This document shows positions 10,892 through 22,450 of a DNA stretch of 64,000 bases, piece by piece (within the stretch, counting starts at the first letter, position 1; each line of letters begins with the position of its first letter). A program made the position numbers and the translations under genes. Under the pieces are notes generated by a model. The model did no database searches and was not told the origin of the DNA. It was given only the letters and a program-made list of their open reading frames with translations. This stretch comes from Hygrocybe punicea. Taxonomy: Eukaryota > Basidiomycota > Agaricomycetes > Agaricales > Hygrophoraceae. The stretch covers positions 3,286,001 through 3,350,000 of the forward strand of contig OY744468.1 of the NCBI GenBank assembly GCA_963556145.1. Reading direction: 5' to 3'.

Positions 10892-13544
10892 CTTGTTTAG
10901 TGGGCCAGTGCTGCGCATGGCATGAACGAGTTCTTTTTTCCCCCTCCTCACTTCTTTATTGAATTAAGCAATAAGATGAAATTGCATAAAGCATATTACA
11001 TATGGCATCAGATACATAGCATGTGTTGCATATTGCATATTATTCTAATAAGCCCACCTCCCACCTCTGCAACATATAAATTAATATAAAATAAAACTAC
11101 ATAAAGTGTCTTGAGTCTTCATCAACCTTCTCTCTCCCTGCCATCTCCCCTGTGTTGCATCATCATGCAACACTCTCAGCCATAAAGCAATTGCTCAGGG
11201 AGCAACAGGTCAACTGCCAAACACAACTGCCCCCCAAACAGTGTGCTGACAATTAACTCACATTTGCTCAACCCTACTTCTCCATGACCTTGAATGCTAC
11301 ACAACAGATGAACACATGAAGACAGCTGTGCTTGACCTCAAGGAGGATGCTCAAAGACTCTGGGCATAAATAGCTAGTACAAGGTTTCTATTTTTACAGT
11401 GTCTGATATCATGGTCTGAAAGTAGTGTAAGGTCAGTGTCTCTGGAACAAGAGTTGCCTGTAATCATTCCATCATGATACCATACTCGTTTCTGTGCAGT
11501 AATAATGTGTGATGTGAAATGATATTGACCATGATATACAATGCCTCTAAGTTCTAATGTCTTTGTGCCAGTCTCTGAAACAAATTCCAGTCTATGACTG
11601 GTTTTAATATTTTTGAATGGATACTCTAGAATAAGAATATGTGGTGCTTCATTATAAAATACAAGTTGACTCATTCTGCTGTTGCAATCAGGACATCTTC
11701 TATTTGTTTTCTGTGACAAGGTATCAACCCAATTCATGGTAGACTGTTTAATGGTGTCATCAGCATGTAACACATAGCCTAGTCTGTCATCAATGGGTTC
11801 TTCTGCAAAGTCACATTGAGAACATTCATGTTGAGAAGAGGCTACAATGTCATTGACTTTAAACAACTCCATAGCCAGATTTGCAACACTGATGCCCACA
11901 GTGCCTCTAGGAAAGTCTGTAGGATTCATGTTATGCAGTGTAGTTCTAAGGTGATCTCTGAGCTGTTCAAATGCCACATTTTTGTGCAACACCTGTGGAA
12001 AACCATGAGACAATGTGGTCAAATGATAATTCATGCTTCTGAATACTGTAGACCACTCTGCATGATTGTCTTTCCACAGATTGAATAGAATCACCAACAA
12101 TGAGTCATATGCACAGCTGTAGTCATTTCTATCCCATATCAGTCCAGCTGGAGAGTTAATGATCTGTTGCTTGCTTGTTGATCCTTTGTTGACATGGTCT
12201 TTGGTGATCCGAGGCCTTTTAGCTACTGGTTCATTGTTTGTGTCAAGTGAATGTTTGTGGGTGGAAGCAAATAGCAACTGAACCTTTTGCTGGAACAAAT
12301 GAAGTTGCAACTACAGCTGCTTTCTGTTTGCCTTTGCATTTTTCAACCAATTGCCATGGGCTGTCAGGGATTCTATGAGCCAATAGTAGTGGATCAGTTG
12401 GTGACCATTTAATAGCAGTATCAGTTTTGGCAGGAACATAGTGAATTCCCTTCCACTGCTGAAAGTTTCAAAGCATAACTGAGCGTGTACCAGCATCAAT
12501 GTGATCAGGTAAAGTGCCTTCATATCTAATCCTTGTAATCTCATCAAGCAATTCTAGTTCTCTAAATTCTTGTCTAAGATATCCAGAACAACCTCTAGTG
12601 ATCACTTTAGTGTCAAAGCCTTGAATTATTACAGTTCCAGCAGCAGAAGCACTTCTAGACAATGAAGAATAATATGACATGTGGTTGAAGCAACTGTTTA
12701 AATGCACAACTGTCTTCAAACAGTATGATAACAATTGACTTACATTTGCTTAACCCCACTTCTCCATAACCTTGCTGCACAACAGATGATAACATGAAGA
12801 CAGCTGTGCTTGAGTGGGCCAATGTTGCATATGGCATGAACAAAGTCTTGTTTCTGTCATTGGATTTTTATTTGTCTGATTATTATGAACATCGATGAGT
12901 GATTTTGCTTGAAATATATAATTAGCATATAATATATACAGCAATATCACATTGAATTATATGTTTTAAGTAAGAATATCATTATATCATCTGAGTTACA
13001 CTGATTTCTGCTTATACGGCTAATATTTCTATATATAGTAACAGTGGTCACATGTGACTATAACTCCTGTGATCACCTCAAAATTTAGCATATATGGTGT
13101 AAAATTGCCTTATATGGTTAGACTGGTCACATGTGACTGTCACCATTGCGATCAGCAAAAAATTTGCTATATAATATCAAAATTGCCTTATATGGTTAGA
13201 TTGGTCACATGTCACTGTCACACCTGATCCGAAATGATAATATTAGTCAGCAGTTCAATTTTCAGCTGATTCTGATAAGAATTGAGACCAGTACGAATAT
13301 TTTGAATATAATTGGAAGGTAATTTGTCTTTTTTGCACCAACCCATATTTGGATGCTTATGTAAGCTTGTCCACACATCGCCCCAACTGCATCTTATTTT
13401 CCAGAATAAGAAGTAGAATCATATCTGTTACCCAAAAAAATTCTGTCTATAGGCGATCAACTTTATTAATTAATTAATTACGAACCCTCACTGAACCAGG
13501 TCTGATAAAGAACGAGTCTTTTAATAAATTAAAAGAACTCGTAA
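10892..13544 (-). mobile_element. hairpin-ended (Helitron-like) element H2 with helicase/USP cargo
   Basis: On the minus strand the 5' end is TTACGAGTTCTTTTAATTT at 13544 and the 3' end is CACTAAACAAG at 10892, followed by T. About 800 bp of 5' family sequence is followed by roughly 1.3 kb encoding the C-terminal part of a helicase plus protease-like domain, then about 450 bp of diverged 3' family sequence. It splits the Gypsy element between its acidic ORF and the RT. I see no target duplication. This is the only copy in the window with protein-coding cargo typical of a rolling-circle element. Confidence 0.7.
11351..12700 (-). pseudogene. PIF1-type helicase C-terminus plus USP-like cysteine protease domain
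   Basis: From about 12680 the minus frame reads SLSRSASAAGTVIIQGFD, like helicase motif VI of PIF1-family proteins, then CSGYLRQEFRELELLDEITR. A TGA (12470-12468) precedes NFQQWKGIHYVPAKTDTA in the same frame; a further stop and frameshift near 12245 lead into a 319-codon frame. That frame resembles a ubiquitin-specific protease: Cys box WDRNDYSCAYDSLLVILFN, two CxxC pairs (CSQC and CPDC) and a His box GQYHFTSHI. Large mushroom proteins joining such a helicase to such a domain are known to me as repeat-associated hypotheticals. Most of the helicase is missing and stops are present, so this copy is dead. Confidence 0.6.
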
Positions 13545-13650
13545 AGAGAGCATTGATGGTATCAGAGCGACGAAAGCGCATGTCCAGGACAGCATTAATT
13601 GCATCTGCAAGTAGAAATCTGCGATTGGAACGAAATACCATGGAAGCATT

Positions 13651-15310
13651 TCAAAGAAATTCAATCTCTTCATGAGTGAGAAGAGGATTGGATTCCAGAA
13701 AACGAATAGGCTTGTTGTGAGAAGTAGGGTTGGATGGAGGAGGTAGTTTGTTTTCTCTGTCCAGAAAACGAAACAGATAGCATTGACGATAGAAGTAGAG
13801 ACGAACTGGATCATTGACCGGTCTCTGGTCAATGCAAAACTTCCAAGCTTGAGTAGCAAGTCTTGCTCCAATACGACGAATTCCTTCTACAATGGCACCA
13901 CGAATTGCACTAAGAATTCCCAAATGAACATCCTGAGTAGTATGGAAGTCTGGCTCAGCTGCAAGGATCTGTGCTGCAGCTAAGTCACGAGGTTGTGGAT
14001 GATCATGAGGTTGTGAGTGGCCTTGATCTGAAGTGGTAATAGCGAATACTTGAATAGGGGTGGATGAAGATTGAAGGGGTACTTCAGCTTCCAATTGACA
14101 GAGAAGATTGGTCTCTGGGAAATTAGACCTAAGAGCAGGGATGGTTTCCAGAGAGATAGGGGATAATAATCTGGGATTATTCTCTTGAGGAATATTGGTC
14201 TCCAAGGCATGTAAAGACTTTGCCTTGTCAAAAGGAATCTGTGTATCTTCATCAGACAATGAGGTGATCTCTGGTCCTTCTGGAGGGGGCCAGGGATCAT
14301 CTGAAATGTGAATAGATGATGATGGAATGAATGGCTTGGCCATTGGATTTAATGAGCTAGCTTTGAGGATGTCCACATCAGTTGTGGATACAACTGGGGA
14401 AGGTGGGTCACAATGAGAACTTGATCCTGAATTAGGGCTGATTGTTGGATTGTCCTTCACTTCATCCTCCCATCTAAACATATCCAATTCATCTTCTGAG
14501 TCTGTCTCCAGGTCCATTGAACAATCTGAAGAGTCTGAAGAATCTGAAAATTCTTCATCTGAAGATCCAAAAATAGATTCAGGACTGATCCAGGTCCTGC
14601 TGGGTGGGTGTCCTTGAATTCTATTGTCACTGTCTCCAGTCTCCTCCAAATTTGGACAAGGTATGGGTGGCCTAAGAGTCTGAATTTTGGGAATGAGGGG
14701 TGTGTCTGAGGAGACACTGTCTTCTTCAGCTGAGTCTTCCTGGTCCATGTACAAGGAAGAGCTGTCATCATTGGTAGAGGAAGATGGGTGTACAAGGTAT
14801 TCCAGATAATTTACATTGGCTGGATCACTAGGATCAGCATTGGGGTGGACTTCATAAACAGTAGAAGGGGATTCTTCAAAGGGGTCACAATCTGAACTAA
14901 TAGGATTTAATACTGGAGAATACATGGGTGACACTATAGGTGAAGGGGTGGCATAGGGATTTCGAAAGAAAGATGGGGAAGGAGAAGGAGGGGGTGATTG
15001 AAATTGGGAGTGGAGGTCTTGAGGGAACCAGGGTCCATTGAGGAGGGGTTTCAGGGGTGGTTCCTGTTCAGGATAGATGAGGCTAGGCGGCGTGGAGGGA
15101 TTATCGCGTGCTGCAGAAATGGGGTAGTGTGTGATACAGATATTCAATGTCACGAGGAAGCGCGAGGGGGCGGGTAGCTCCTGTGCCTCCATATCATTAT
15201 TAACAAGAGCTGTAGATGGGTCACGATCGATACGTACCGATATCGCGTGTGATCGCGATTCGGCCGTGGTGTAATCACGTAAGTCGTTATTGAAGTTGGG
15301 GAGGTCCATG
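13651..15310 (-). CDS. Gypsy acidic Ser/Pro-rich ORF 2
   Basis: About 550 codons start at ATG 15310 (MDLPNFNNDL) or at a GTG slightly upstream. The body is low-complexity, rich in Ser, Pro, Asp and Glu (SSDEEFSDSSDSSDCSMDLE). The last 100 residues are more ordered and basic (RRIGARLATQAWKFCIDQR). It lies between gag-protease and RT of the Gypsy element and begins right at the stop of the previous ORF, so the two may be one interrupted reading frame. I know no domain for it. It could be a linker of the polyprotein or a separate accessory protein. Confidence 0.5.
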
Positions 15311-15323
15311 TTGATGGACGGCA

Positions 15324-15962
15324 CTATTGTGCGACGAGGTTATGCATGAGGGCAGCTTCGGAAGGTTGCTCGAGGTGGGTACCGGCATATGATGCCAGTC
15401 GTTCGTGACTGGGGGGATTATTCGAGGGAGGGCTTAAAAACGGTCCTGTAGCAGATTGAATGGTGAATAAAGTGGCCAATGGGGCCTCAGCGATGGCGAC
15501 GTTCGCCGCCAGGGCAAATCGTTCGTCATCCGAGTCTGATTGATTCATCTTGCGAGGGGGTGGTGAACATTCTCTGAGAGTATCGGTATAGCTACTCACG
15601 GCGTCTCCATCCCACTCCCATCCTTCAATGGAATTGTTGCAGTTCCATTCATCGTCCGCATACTCGCTCTGGTCGTCGCCATCAATACGGTCATTGATGG
15701 CCGGTGTTGATGCGCGAGATGAAAGAGTACGCGATGAGGGACAAGGGGGCGGTGATGACGGTGGCGCAGCAGACGTGTGGACTGGGAAGAGCGGTGGAAA
15801 TAATGGACATGGATCAAACATAGATGATAAAGGTGATAGATGTAGCGTAGATTCCGAAGTAGAGTCGTCCGACGTGGAATACGAAGGGGGTGGTGATACA
15901 GGATAAAATTGAAAAACGAGGTGCCCCATCCTTAACGAAGGAGGGGCACCAGACGAATCCAT
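15324..15962 (-). CDS. Gypsy acidic Ser/Pro-rich ORF 1
   Basis: A 212-codon ATG-started frame (MDSSGAPPSLRMGHLVFQF) is rich in Pro and Ser with a central acidic patch (DRIDGDDQSEYADDEWN). It ends with TAG directly before ORF 2. No zinc finger, protease or RT motif is visible. GC-rich relative to the AT-rich gag and pol around it. Function unknown; placement between protease and RT is unusual for Ty3/Gypsy. Confidence 0.45.
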   Translation of the reverse strand: MDSSGAPPSLRMGHLVFQFYPVSPPPSYSTSDDSTSESTLHLSPLSSMFDPCPLFPPLFPVHTSAAPPSSPPPCPSSRTLSSRASTPAINDRIDGDDQSEYADDEWNCNNSIEGWEWDGDAVSSYTDTLRECSPPPRKMNQSDSDDERFALAANVAIAEAPLATLFTIQSATGPFLSPPSNNPPSHERLASYAGTHLEQPSEAALMHNLVAQ

Positions 15963-16186
15963 GGCGGCCAGCGTCGTATTTAAGAGGACCCCATGTTCGA
16001 ATGGAGTCCCGAAGCGATCCTGCTTGGGGGGGAGTCGATATCCGAGAGGTGATGCAAAAAGGAAACAGGCTGATTGGGGTTGGTCTTCTATTTGATCGCC
16101 GAGCGCAGCAATGATCGTCTGGGCCGCATTTGGGTTCCACTCAGTGTGAATCCAATCTACAGCGTGGGGAAGTGGAATTTCATTGA

Positions 16187-19072
16187 TTAAAATTGGGGGG
16201 GGTTCCTCTGCATGCCAGAGGGTTCTGTGGTAGTCTCCTCTGGACCTGCACTTTTATCTGCTTGTTGTCCATTGTTCTCCAAAACTAATTCCACTATATC
16301 CTTATAAGAATAATTTCTTTTGGAATTTGATTCTGGTTCTGAGGACAATGGAGCTTCTTCATGAGCCTGTCCATCAGATATCCTAGGGGGTTTATCAATT
16401 TCAGGGTCACTTCTGCAGGGTGTCTCCAAATCTATGATATCTCCATAAGAGTTAATTAAATCTGGAATGTCTTCCAAGGACATATTAAATTCCAGGTTAA
16501 CCTCTTCTGGGTTTTGACAATTTCTTTCTTCACTGGAAGATAATTCTGCTGAATCCAGGGGTTCCGGAATGGGATACCTCCTAAATCTGGGTGGTATGCA
16601 ATCTGAACTGGTGCTAGGAGTAGCACTATTGCATGAAGAATTATTTTCAGATGCAGTAATTGTGAAAATCTGGTCATGTCTCTGAGGAGCAGGATAATGG
16701 TCAGCCGTGACCATTATTTCAAACTTGGCTCCAGAGTCTGAGGCATCTTTGAAAACTAGATATGTTCCTTCAATTCTTTCATCAATAGTAACCAAATTTC
16801 CCCTTTGCAAGGGTCTTCCAAGAAGTAAATCGAATGGTACAGACTCACCAATGAATAGATCTGCATAAGTAAGAACACCTCCACATGTCAATGGGACATT
16901 TGGTACCAGACCTTTGAGGGTTCCTACTCCTCCATTAGCATCATTCATGGTAAGACTTTTTCCTAAATCAACTGGTCTGCGTATTCTTGCTTTCCAAATT
17001 TCTTTGTTAACAACATTGAGCTGGGATCCTGTGTCAATAATGGCAGTGATAGGATAATTATCACATTCCATTCTGAGCTTGATTAATATTCCATGTTGTC
17101 TTGGGGCATATGTGCTTGCAACTACAGAGACCTTGGGATTCTTTCTCTTCAGCATCTCTGTAAGCTGATCTGATAAATCTCTGGATGAAGCTAGAACTTC
17201 CCTAACTTGAAGAGTAACTGGGGTATCAAGGATTTGGTTGATAACCTGAGTATCTCCCATGTTAGATGATAGTTCTGACTGCCTGAGTGGTAACTTGGGA
17301 TGTGGAATTGACTTGTCAGGAGTTGCTTTAGAAGTGTGAGACTTGTTTGTAATGTCCTGCATTTCAATGTCTCCATTGGCAACTGGGGGTTGTACAGTCC
17401 TAGGTACTCTGATATCAAATGGAATGGGTTGCATTTGGCGAATTTCTTCAATGCGAGTAGGTGGATTTCCTTTAGGAATGTTGGCTGGTGCAGGAACATT
17501 TTCCTGATTGAGATTCTGCTTTGAAGCAGGTTTGGCAGTAGTGCCTGTAGATCTTGGTTTAAGGTTTTCTTTGTCCTTGTTCCTCTGTCTAGCAGGTGGG
17601 TAAACTCCATCAAATGCTTCTTTTCTGACAGAGGTAATCCTGTGCTGGCCTCTGTCAGCAGCCATAATCTGAACATCTTCTATACCATTGTGTCCAACAT
17701 AAGTGGCAGGTGTATAGAATGCATCCATATCTTCTTCAGCATCTGACTGATAGTAGTCAGAGAATGGGTCTTGAAGAGCATAGAAGTTGGTCTGTAATGC
17801 TTCTGAAGTGTTCCATTCTAAAGCATGAATTATTGTTTCACCCATGCGGCGGCGTATGTTGGATCCATCACTCTTGACTAGTTTCCCAAGGGGATCTCTA
17901 ATGAGAGTTCCTGACTGAATAAGTTCATTTATCTTGGGGCATATCTGGAGTCCATGTCCTTTTATACCACAACCGAAACAGGTGATGGGCTCACGTTCTC
18001 CAATGTTTGCAGTGAATAGTGCTTTGCTAGGTATTTGATTCTGAAGGATTCCAGGAGGCTTTGGAAGGGTTCTTGGTTGGTGTAGGAGGGGTGCTTTGAC
18101 ACAATGGGCAACATCTGGGTCTAGCTTAATTGCCTTATAATAAGCTAGTCCATAACGCTGATCATCCAGTGATAGGTTTCCCATTTGTTTGATTAGGGCT
18201 TCAACCTCATCTTGTACAGATTTGGTCTTCTTCTCTGGCCCTTTCTTGAAGGTATCCTTCCTATCAACATCCTTCTTGGTAGCTTTCTTGGGGGTTTCAT
18301 ATTCAGAATCCACTTTATACCTGTGACTCTTCTTCTTCTTTTCCAACTTCTTCTTCTTGTATCTTTCATTATAATCAGAATCACTTTCATCATCTGATGA
18401 TTCATCACTGGAAGAATCTGAATCATCATCCCTGTCTCTATCAGGAATTTCATCATCAGAATCTGCCAGATTGATGTCAAATCGATTGCGTTCAAATAGG
18501 ATTTCTGCAACCTTGATGACTTTGTCCATTGGGAATGGCTTGGTTACATCTAGGGGAGTTGAGCCAGAGCTAAGTCTGAGCTCAATGTGATGACGTAAAT
18601 GCTTGTTGATTCCAGACCAAAAGTATGCAGCTTTTTCATCTGTAAAAATCTTCTTCTTAGCTTCAAGCCATCCTGCAATGGTAACAAATTTACGTTCATA
18701 GCGTTTCCATCTGGTAAGTGTCCTGATCTCTTTTTGTTTCCAAAGGCGTATCAGAGTTGAGAGATCTCTGAGGATGTAATGTGTTTCTTTGTAAGCAGCA
18801 TCATAGTACTTCAAGAAGTCTGCTTCTAATTTGGTCCAGTCAGATCTCATGAAGCTATCCAGAGCTTCAATCAATTTGACTACCTTGCGAGAGCAATAGT
18901 CCACAATGCGATCACATTTGTCAGCATCTGTTAGACCATATGCTTTGCTAACTTGGTTGTAGTGCCTGAGGAAGCATTTGATATCCTCATGGCTGCCTGT
19001 GAACTTTGATGGTATTCCCTTCTGGCCTAGAAGGGGCATCATGTCTGGGGTAAGAGTGGATGTAATAGTCAT
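16187..19072 (-). CDS. Gypsy gag-protease
   Basis: An intact 961-codon frame. Residues ~15-200 form the capsid-like region (KFTGSHEDIKCFLRHYNQ, then LKYYDAAYKE and RLWKQKEI). An acidic/basic linker (DRDDDSDSSSDESSDDE followed by Lys-rich) precedes a zinc knuckle CFGCGIKGHGLQICP (CX2CX4HX4C) near residue 365. The aspartic protease follows near residue 680 with IIDTGSQLNVV and the flap/hydrophobic motif LLLGRPL. It starts about 100 bp downstream of the 5' LTR as expected. This is the best-preserved part of the element. Confidence 0.85.
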   Translation of the reverse strand: MTITSTLTPDMMPLLGQKGIPSKFTGSHEDIKCFLRHYNQVSKAYGLTDADKCDRIVDYCSRKVVKLIEALDSFMRSDWTKLEADFLKYYDAAYKETHYILRDLSTLIRLWKQKEIRTLTRWKRYERKFVTIAGWLEAKKKIFTDEKAAYFWSGINKHLRHHIELRLSSGSTPLDVTKPFPMDKVIKVAEILFERNRFDINLADSDDEIPDRDRDDDSDSSSDESSDDESDSDYNERYKKKKLEKKKKSHRYKVDSEYETPKKATKKDVDRKDTFKKGPEKKTKSVQDEVEALIKQMGNLSLDDQRYGLAYYKAIKLDPDVAHCVKAPLLHQPRTLPKPPGILQNQIPSKALFTANIGEREPITCFGCGIKGHGLQICPKINELIQSGTLIRDPLGKLVKSDGSNIRRRMGETIIHALEWNTSEALQTNFYALQDPFSDYYQSDAEEDMDAFYTPATYVGHNGIEDVQIMAADRGQHRITSVRKEAFDGVYPPARQRNKDKENLKPRSTGTTAKPASKQNLNQENVPAPANIPKGNPPTRIEEIRQMQPIPFDIRVPRTVQPPVANGDIEMQDITNKSHTSKATPDKSIPHPKLPLRQSELSSNMGDTQVINQILDTPVTLQVREVLASSRDLSDQLTEMLKRKNPKVSVVASTYAPRQHGILIKLRMECDNYPITAIIDTGSQLNVVNKEIWKARIRRPVDLGKSLTMNDANGGVGTLKGLVPNVPLTCGGVLTYADLFIGESVPFDLLLGRPLQRGNLVTIDERIEGTYLVFKDASDSGAKFEIMVTADHYPAPQRHDQIFTITASENNSSCNSATPSTSSDCIPPRFRRYPIPEPLDSAELSSSEERNCQNPEEVNLEFNMSLEDIPDLINSYGDIIDLETPCRSDPEIDKPPRISDGQAHEEAPLSSEPESNSKRNYSYKDIVELVLENNGQQADKSAGPEETTTEPSGMQRNPPQF

Positions 19073-19169
19073 TGGGAAAAACTATTAACTGTAGAGTTGA
19101 TAATGGATATGAGTGGGAATATGAGAGAGTTATTGATGAACCTTGACCCTCGCAGTGGGCTCCAATTTC

Positions 19170-19870
19170 TGTTTTGCGTGGGAAGTGTTTGAACAAATCC
19201 ACACCAAGGGTTTCTGGAGTGCGTCGTTGATCGGGAAATTACCTTGTTGTCCTTTGGGATCAAGGATTTAGCTCTTTAATAACTCTGGGTTATTCCTGTT
19301 GGGTGGTTGGGTTGTGGTGTGAATCCTATCAAAGGTTAGCTTTGAGGGATACAACAAATACTTAACAATAATATAAGTCAGATGTATGACTTATAGAGGA
19401 TGAGTGAACAGTGAGGTCTTCCCTACTGAAGGTAAAGACTTTGAGTGACAAGAGGTATGCGAGAGTATAAGTGGATAATAACTCAAGCAAGTATGAACAG
19501 TGTAAGATGAACGAGTGTACAACAGTCAAGTATACAAGTAGCAAGTATACAATGAGCAGAGGTACAATAGAGATGAGCAATAGATGATGGACGATGGGCG
19601 ATATATGATGGGCGATGGGCAAGTGTAACAGTAGATGTCAAACAAAAGGGAGGTGTGACAAAATACTATGTACAGAATGAATGAACTGAACAATAGGCAA
19701 GTAGGATTGATGATCAAGATATCGGACTTTATTCCGAAGCTTCAAACGCACATTGGCTACTAGTGCAGAATAAAGTACTGGGATATCTTTGGTGATGATC
19801 AATAGAACTTGAAAGAAATTGAATGTGACTGTACTACGTGACAGAACACAAGGAATATATCTCAAACAAG
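19170..19870 (-). repeat. 5' LTR fragment of the Gypsy element (copy C)
   Basis: Reverse complement of the last 701 bp of LTR copy A, ending CAAAACA immediately before the Gypsy leader. The first ~1.2 kb of the LTR, including the promoter array, is missing: at 19870/19871 it abuts LTR copy B in the opposite orientation. Confidence 0.8.
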
Positions 19871-21570
19871 TCTATACAAGGGACATGCAAGGAAACCCTT
19901 ATCTACAGAAGGGACATGCAAGAAAACCCTTATCTATGCAGAGGAAATGAAGGAATACCCTTATCTTAACTGATAAGGCCCCCAAAACATCTTATCAGAG
20001 GCCAAAGAAGCACAAGAAGCACAGCCACATCCTTATCTCCAAATCATAGAGATAACACATGCCACCCATCATTCCCTGATCAAGAAGCACATCACATTTC
20101 ATATCAATTGATCAAATACAGCCCAGCCCTGATCTTATCTTTTTCTTAACTGATAAGGATACACACATGGCATGGCATCAATTGATCAAGAAGCACAGCC
20201 TCAGGAAGATGATTCTAGAAGCATAGCCTGGCACAGCTCTTGCCTTTGATTCACACACCCAAGATTAGACCAGTGGCATGACTCACTCCCATCAAATGTG
20301 ACTCATTGGTCTATCCATGACAAATTATGACCCTTATGACATATTCATGACCTCCCATGACTCATTATGACCACCTATGACTAATTTTGACTATTTCTGA
20401 CTCATTATGCCCCCTCCTTTGATTATAATACCTATGTGACTCATTAATTGACTCTGTATGAGTCACAAACCCATGCCTTCCTTTCTTATGACTCCTTATG
20501 AGTCATAACCCCCCATGCCTTTCATCATTATGACTCCTTATGAGTCATAAACCTATGCCTCTCCCCTATATGACTCCCTATGAGTCATATCCTATGCTCT
20601 CCATTTCATATACCATTCTATGACTCAGTATGACTCCTGCTGTAGAATAGGTATATATAGAGCCCAGTTTCTGCTGGAGATGGCTCAGTCACCTAATCTG
20701 ACAGGCCCAGTCACAGGACAGTCCCTCTCCCAGATTCTGATTCACCCCTCTGTATTTGTTTGTATTACCTACTTTGGTAGTAGCTAGTACCCAAATACCA
20801 ATTGCAGTTCAAGTCTTCATTCATTTGTCTAAGGATATCAATCTCAGATATATTGATACTCCCTTATTACTTGTTTGAGATATATTCCTTGTGTTCTGTC
20901 ACGTAGTACAGTCACATTCAATTTCTTTCAAGTTCTATTGATCATCACCAAAGATATCCCAGTACTTTATTCTGCACTAGTAGCCAATGTGCGTTTGAAG
21001 CTTCGGAATAAAGTCCGATATCTTGATCATCAATCCTACTTGCCTATTGTTCAGTTCATTCATTCTGTACATAGTATTTTGTCACACCTCCCTTTTGTTT
21101 GACATCTACTGTTACACTTGCCCATCGCCCATCGTATATCGCCCATCGTCCATCATCTATTGCTCATCTCTATTGTACCTCTGCTCATTGTATACTTGCT
21201 ACTTGTATACTTGACTGTTGTACACTCGTTCATCTTACACTGTTCATACTTGCTTGAGTTATTATCCACTTATACTCTCGCATACCTCTTGTCACTCAAA
21301 GTCTTTACCTTCAGTAGGGAAGACCTCACTGTTCACTCATCCTCTATAAGTCATACATCTGACTTATATTATTGTTAAGTATTTGTTGTATCCCTCAAAG
21401 CTAACCTTTGATAGGATTCACACCACAACCCAACCACCCAACAGGAATAACCCAGAGTTATTAAAGAGCTAAATCCTTGATCCCAAAGGACAACAAGGTA
21501 ATTTCCCGATCAACGACGCACTCCAGAAACCCTTGGTGTGGATTTGTTCAAACACTTCCCACGCAAAACA
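19871..21570 (+). repeat. LTR copy B, 5'-truncated
   Basis: Matches copy A from its base 2390 to its end almost base for base (offset 17481), including all ten bZIP sites and the TATA box. It ends CAAAACA and is followed directly by coding sequence of a ferric-reductase-like gene. The LTR is not preceded by its own first 202 bp but by LTR copy C in reverse. Confidence 0.8.
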
Positions 21571-22450
21571 GTGGATGCTGAACTGCTGAAGAACGGCATT
21601 TTGCCGCGAATGTTTGTCGATGGCCCCTTCGGTAGTTCCACACGTGCTCGTTGGGGGTCGCACTCCACAGTATTGATTGTTGCAGGGGGTTCGGGGGTGA
21701 GCTTCGGACTCGCTGTTTTAGAGTACGTTTGTTTGTGCGTTGCTGGACGTGACAGGGAGCAATTGGGAGGGCGCTCCGGTGGGTGGGGGAGGAGAGGGTT
21801 TTCAACGACTAGGGTACGATTCGTGTGGTTGGTTCATGAATTTGGTGAGTGATTCTTGGAATTAAACAGCGGAACTTCATGTTCATAATTATCACCAGCC
21901 CACATCCCATGGTGTGCGACAGCGCTTCGCCGATGTCTCAATTTGGTCCCAGCTCCTGGCATGCGGGTGGATATCGTTGTTACAAAGTTCAAGACTCTAG
22001 AACACAAACGGCATTATCCTACATCTGACGTTCAACGGCCCACTACACCTTCCGGAACCCCACCTGCTACTCCATATTCACCTCCGGCAATGGAGGATTC
22101 ATCGCAACTCGTGGCTCCTACGCCTTATTTCTCACGTCGAGGATGAGATTCCATTATGTCTCTCCAAAGTGCCAACTCGTCGGTCGAAAGTTTTGAAGAC
22201 CTAACGACGAGGACCCCTATACCTTGGATGTAGAAGAGTGCGAAAATCATACGTTGGATGTGATGAACTTTGGGGGTGATGGTGGCGTCACGGTGCTGGG
22301 TGAGGAAGCTCTCAGTCGCAAGGTTCGGAAACAGGCAAGATCCTGCGGGAAAACAAAAGGAACGCGAGGAAAGTCTTGGTAGCAAGAGGCTCAGGTGGAA
22401 GGTCACCGCTCAGCTTTCGAGACACATTGCCGTCATGTGGCTGGGGATGC
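21571..22450 (+). pseudogene. ferric reductase / NADPH-oxidase-like, C-terminal remnant
   Basis: The first frame after the LTR reads AELLKNGILPRMFVDGPFGS, then STVLIVAGGSGVSFGLAVLE: the flavin-linked NAD(P)H-binding domain of fungal ferric reductases, with the glycine-rich nucleotide loop. Downstream pieces VRFVWLVHEFGE (to 21850) and LVPAPGMRVDIVVTKF (from 21939) continue the same domain in other frames, and a Ser/Thr-rich stretch follows to about 22200. Membrane and FAD-binding parts are absent, removed or displaced by the LTR. Some frame changes may be introns (a GTGAGTG donor at 21845). Likely a dead fragment. Confidence 0.65.

Larger units (their letters stand above)
5950..19870 (-). mobile_element. 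Ty3/Gypsy LTR retrotransposon, disrupted
   Basis: Reading on the minus strand: 5' LTR fragment (19870-19170), leader, gag-protease, two acidic Ser/Pro-rich ORFs, RT, RNase H, integrase. That order (integrase after RNase H) defines Ty3/Gypsy. Five bases after the LTR the sequence TGGAGCCCACTGCGAGG could be a tRNA primer-binding site. The element is inactive: RT has a nonsense codon, a 2.65-kb element lies between the acidic ORF and RT (10892-13544), and a 0.74-kb element lies between RT and RNase H (8415-9153). No 3' LTR in the right orientation follows pol. Confidence 0.85.

Noticed and set aside
10892..13544. Using the Gypsy frame to prove precise insertion of H2
   Set aside because: The joined frame is ambiguous (two possible continuations), so I relied only on H6 and H7 for the no-duplication claim.
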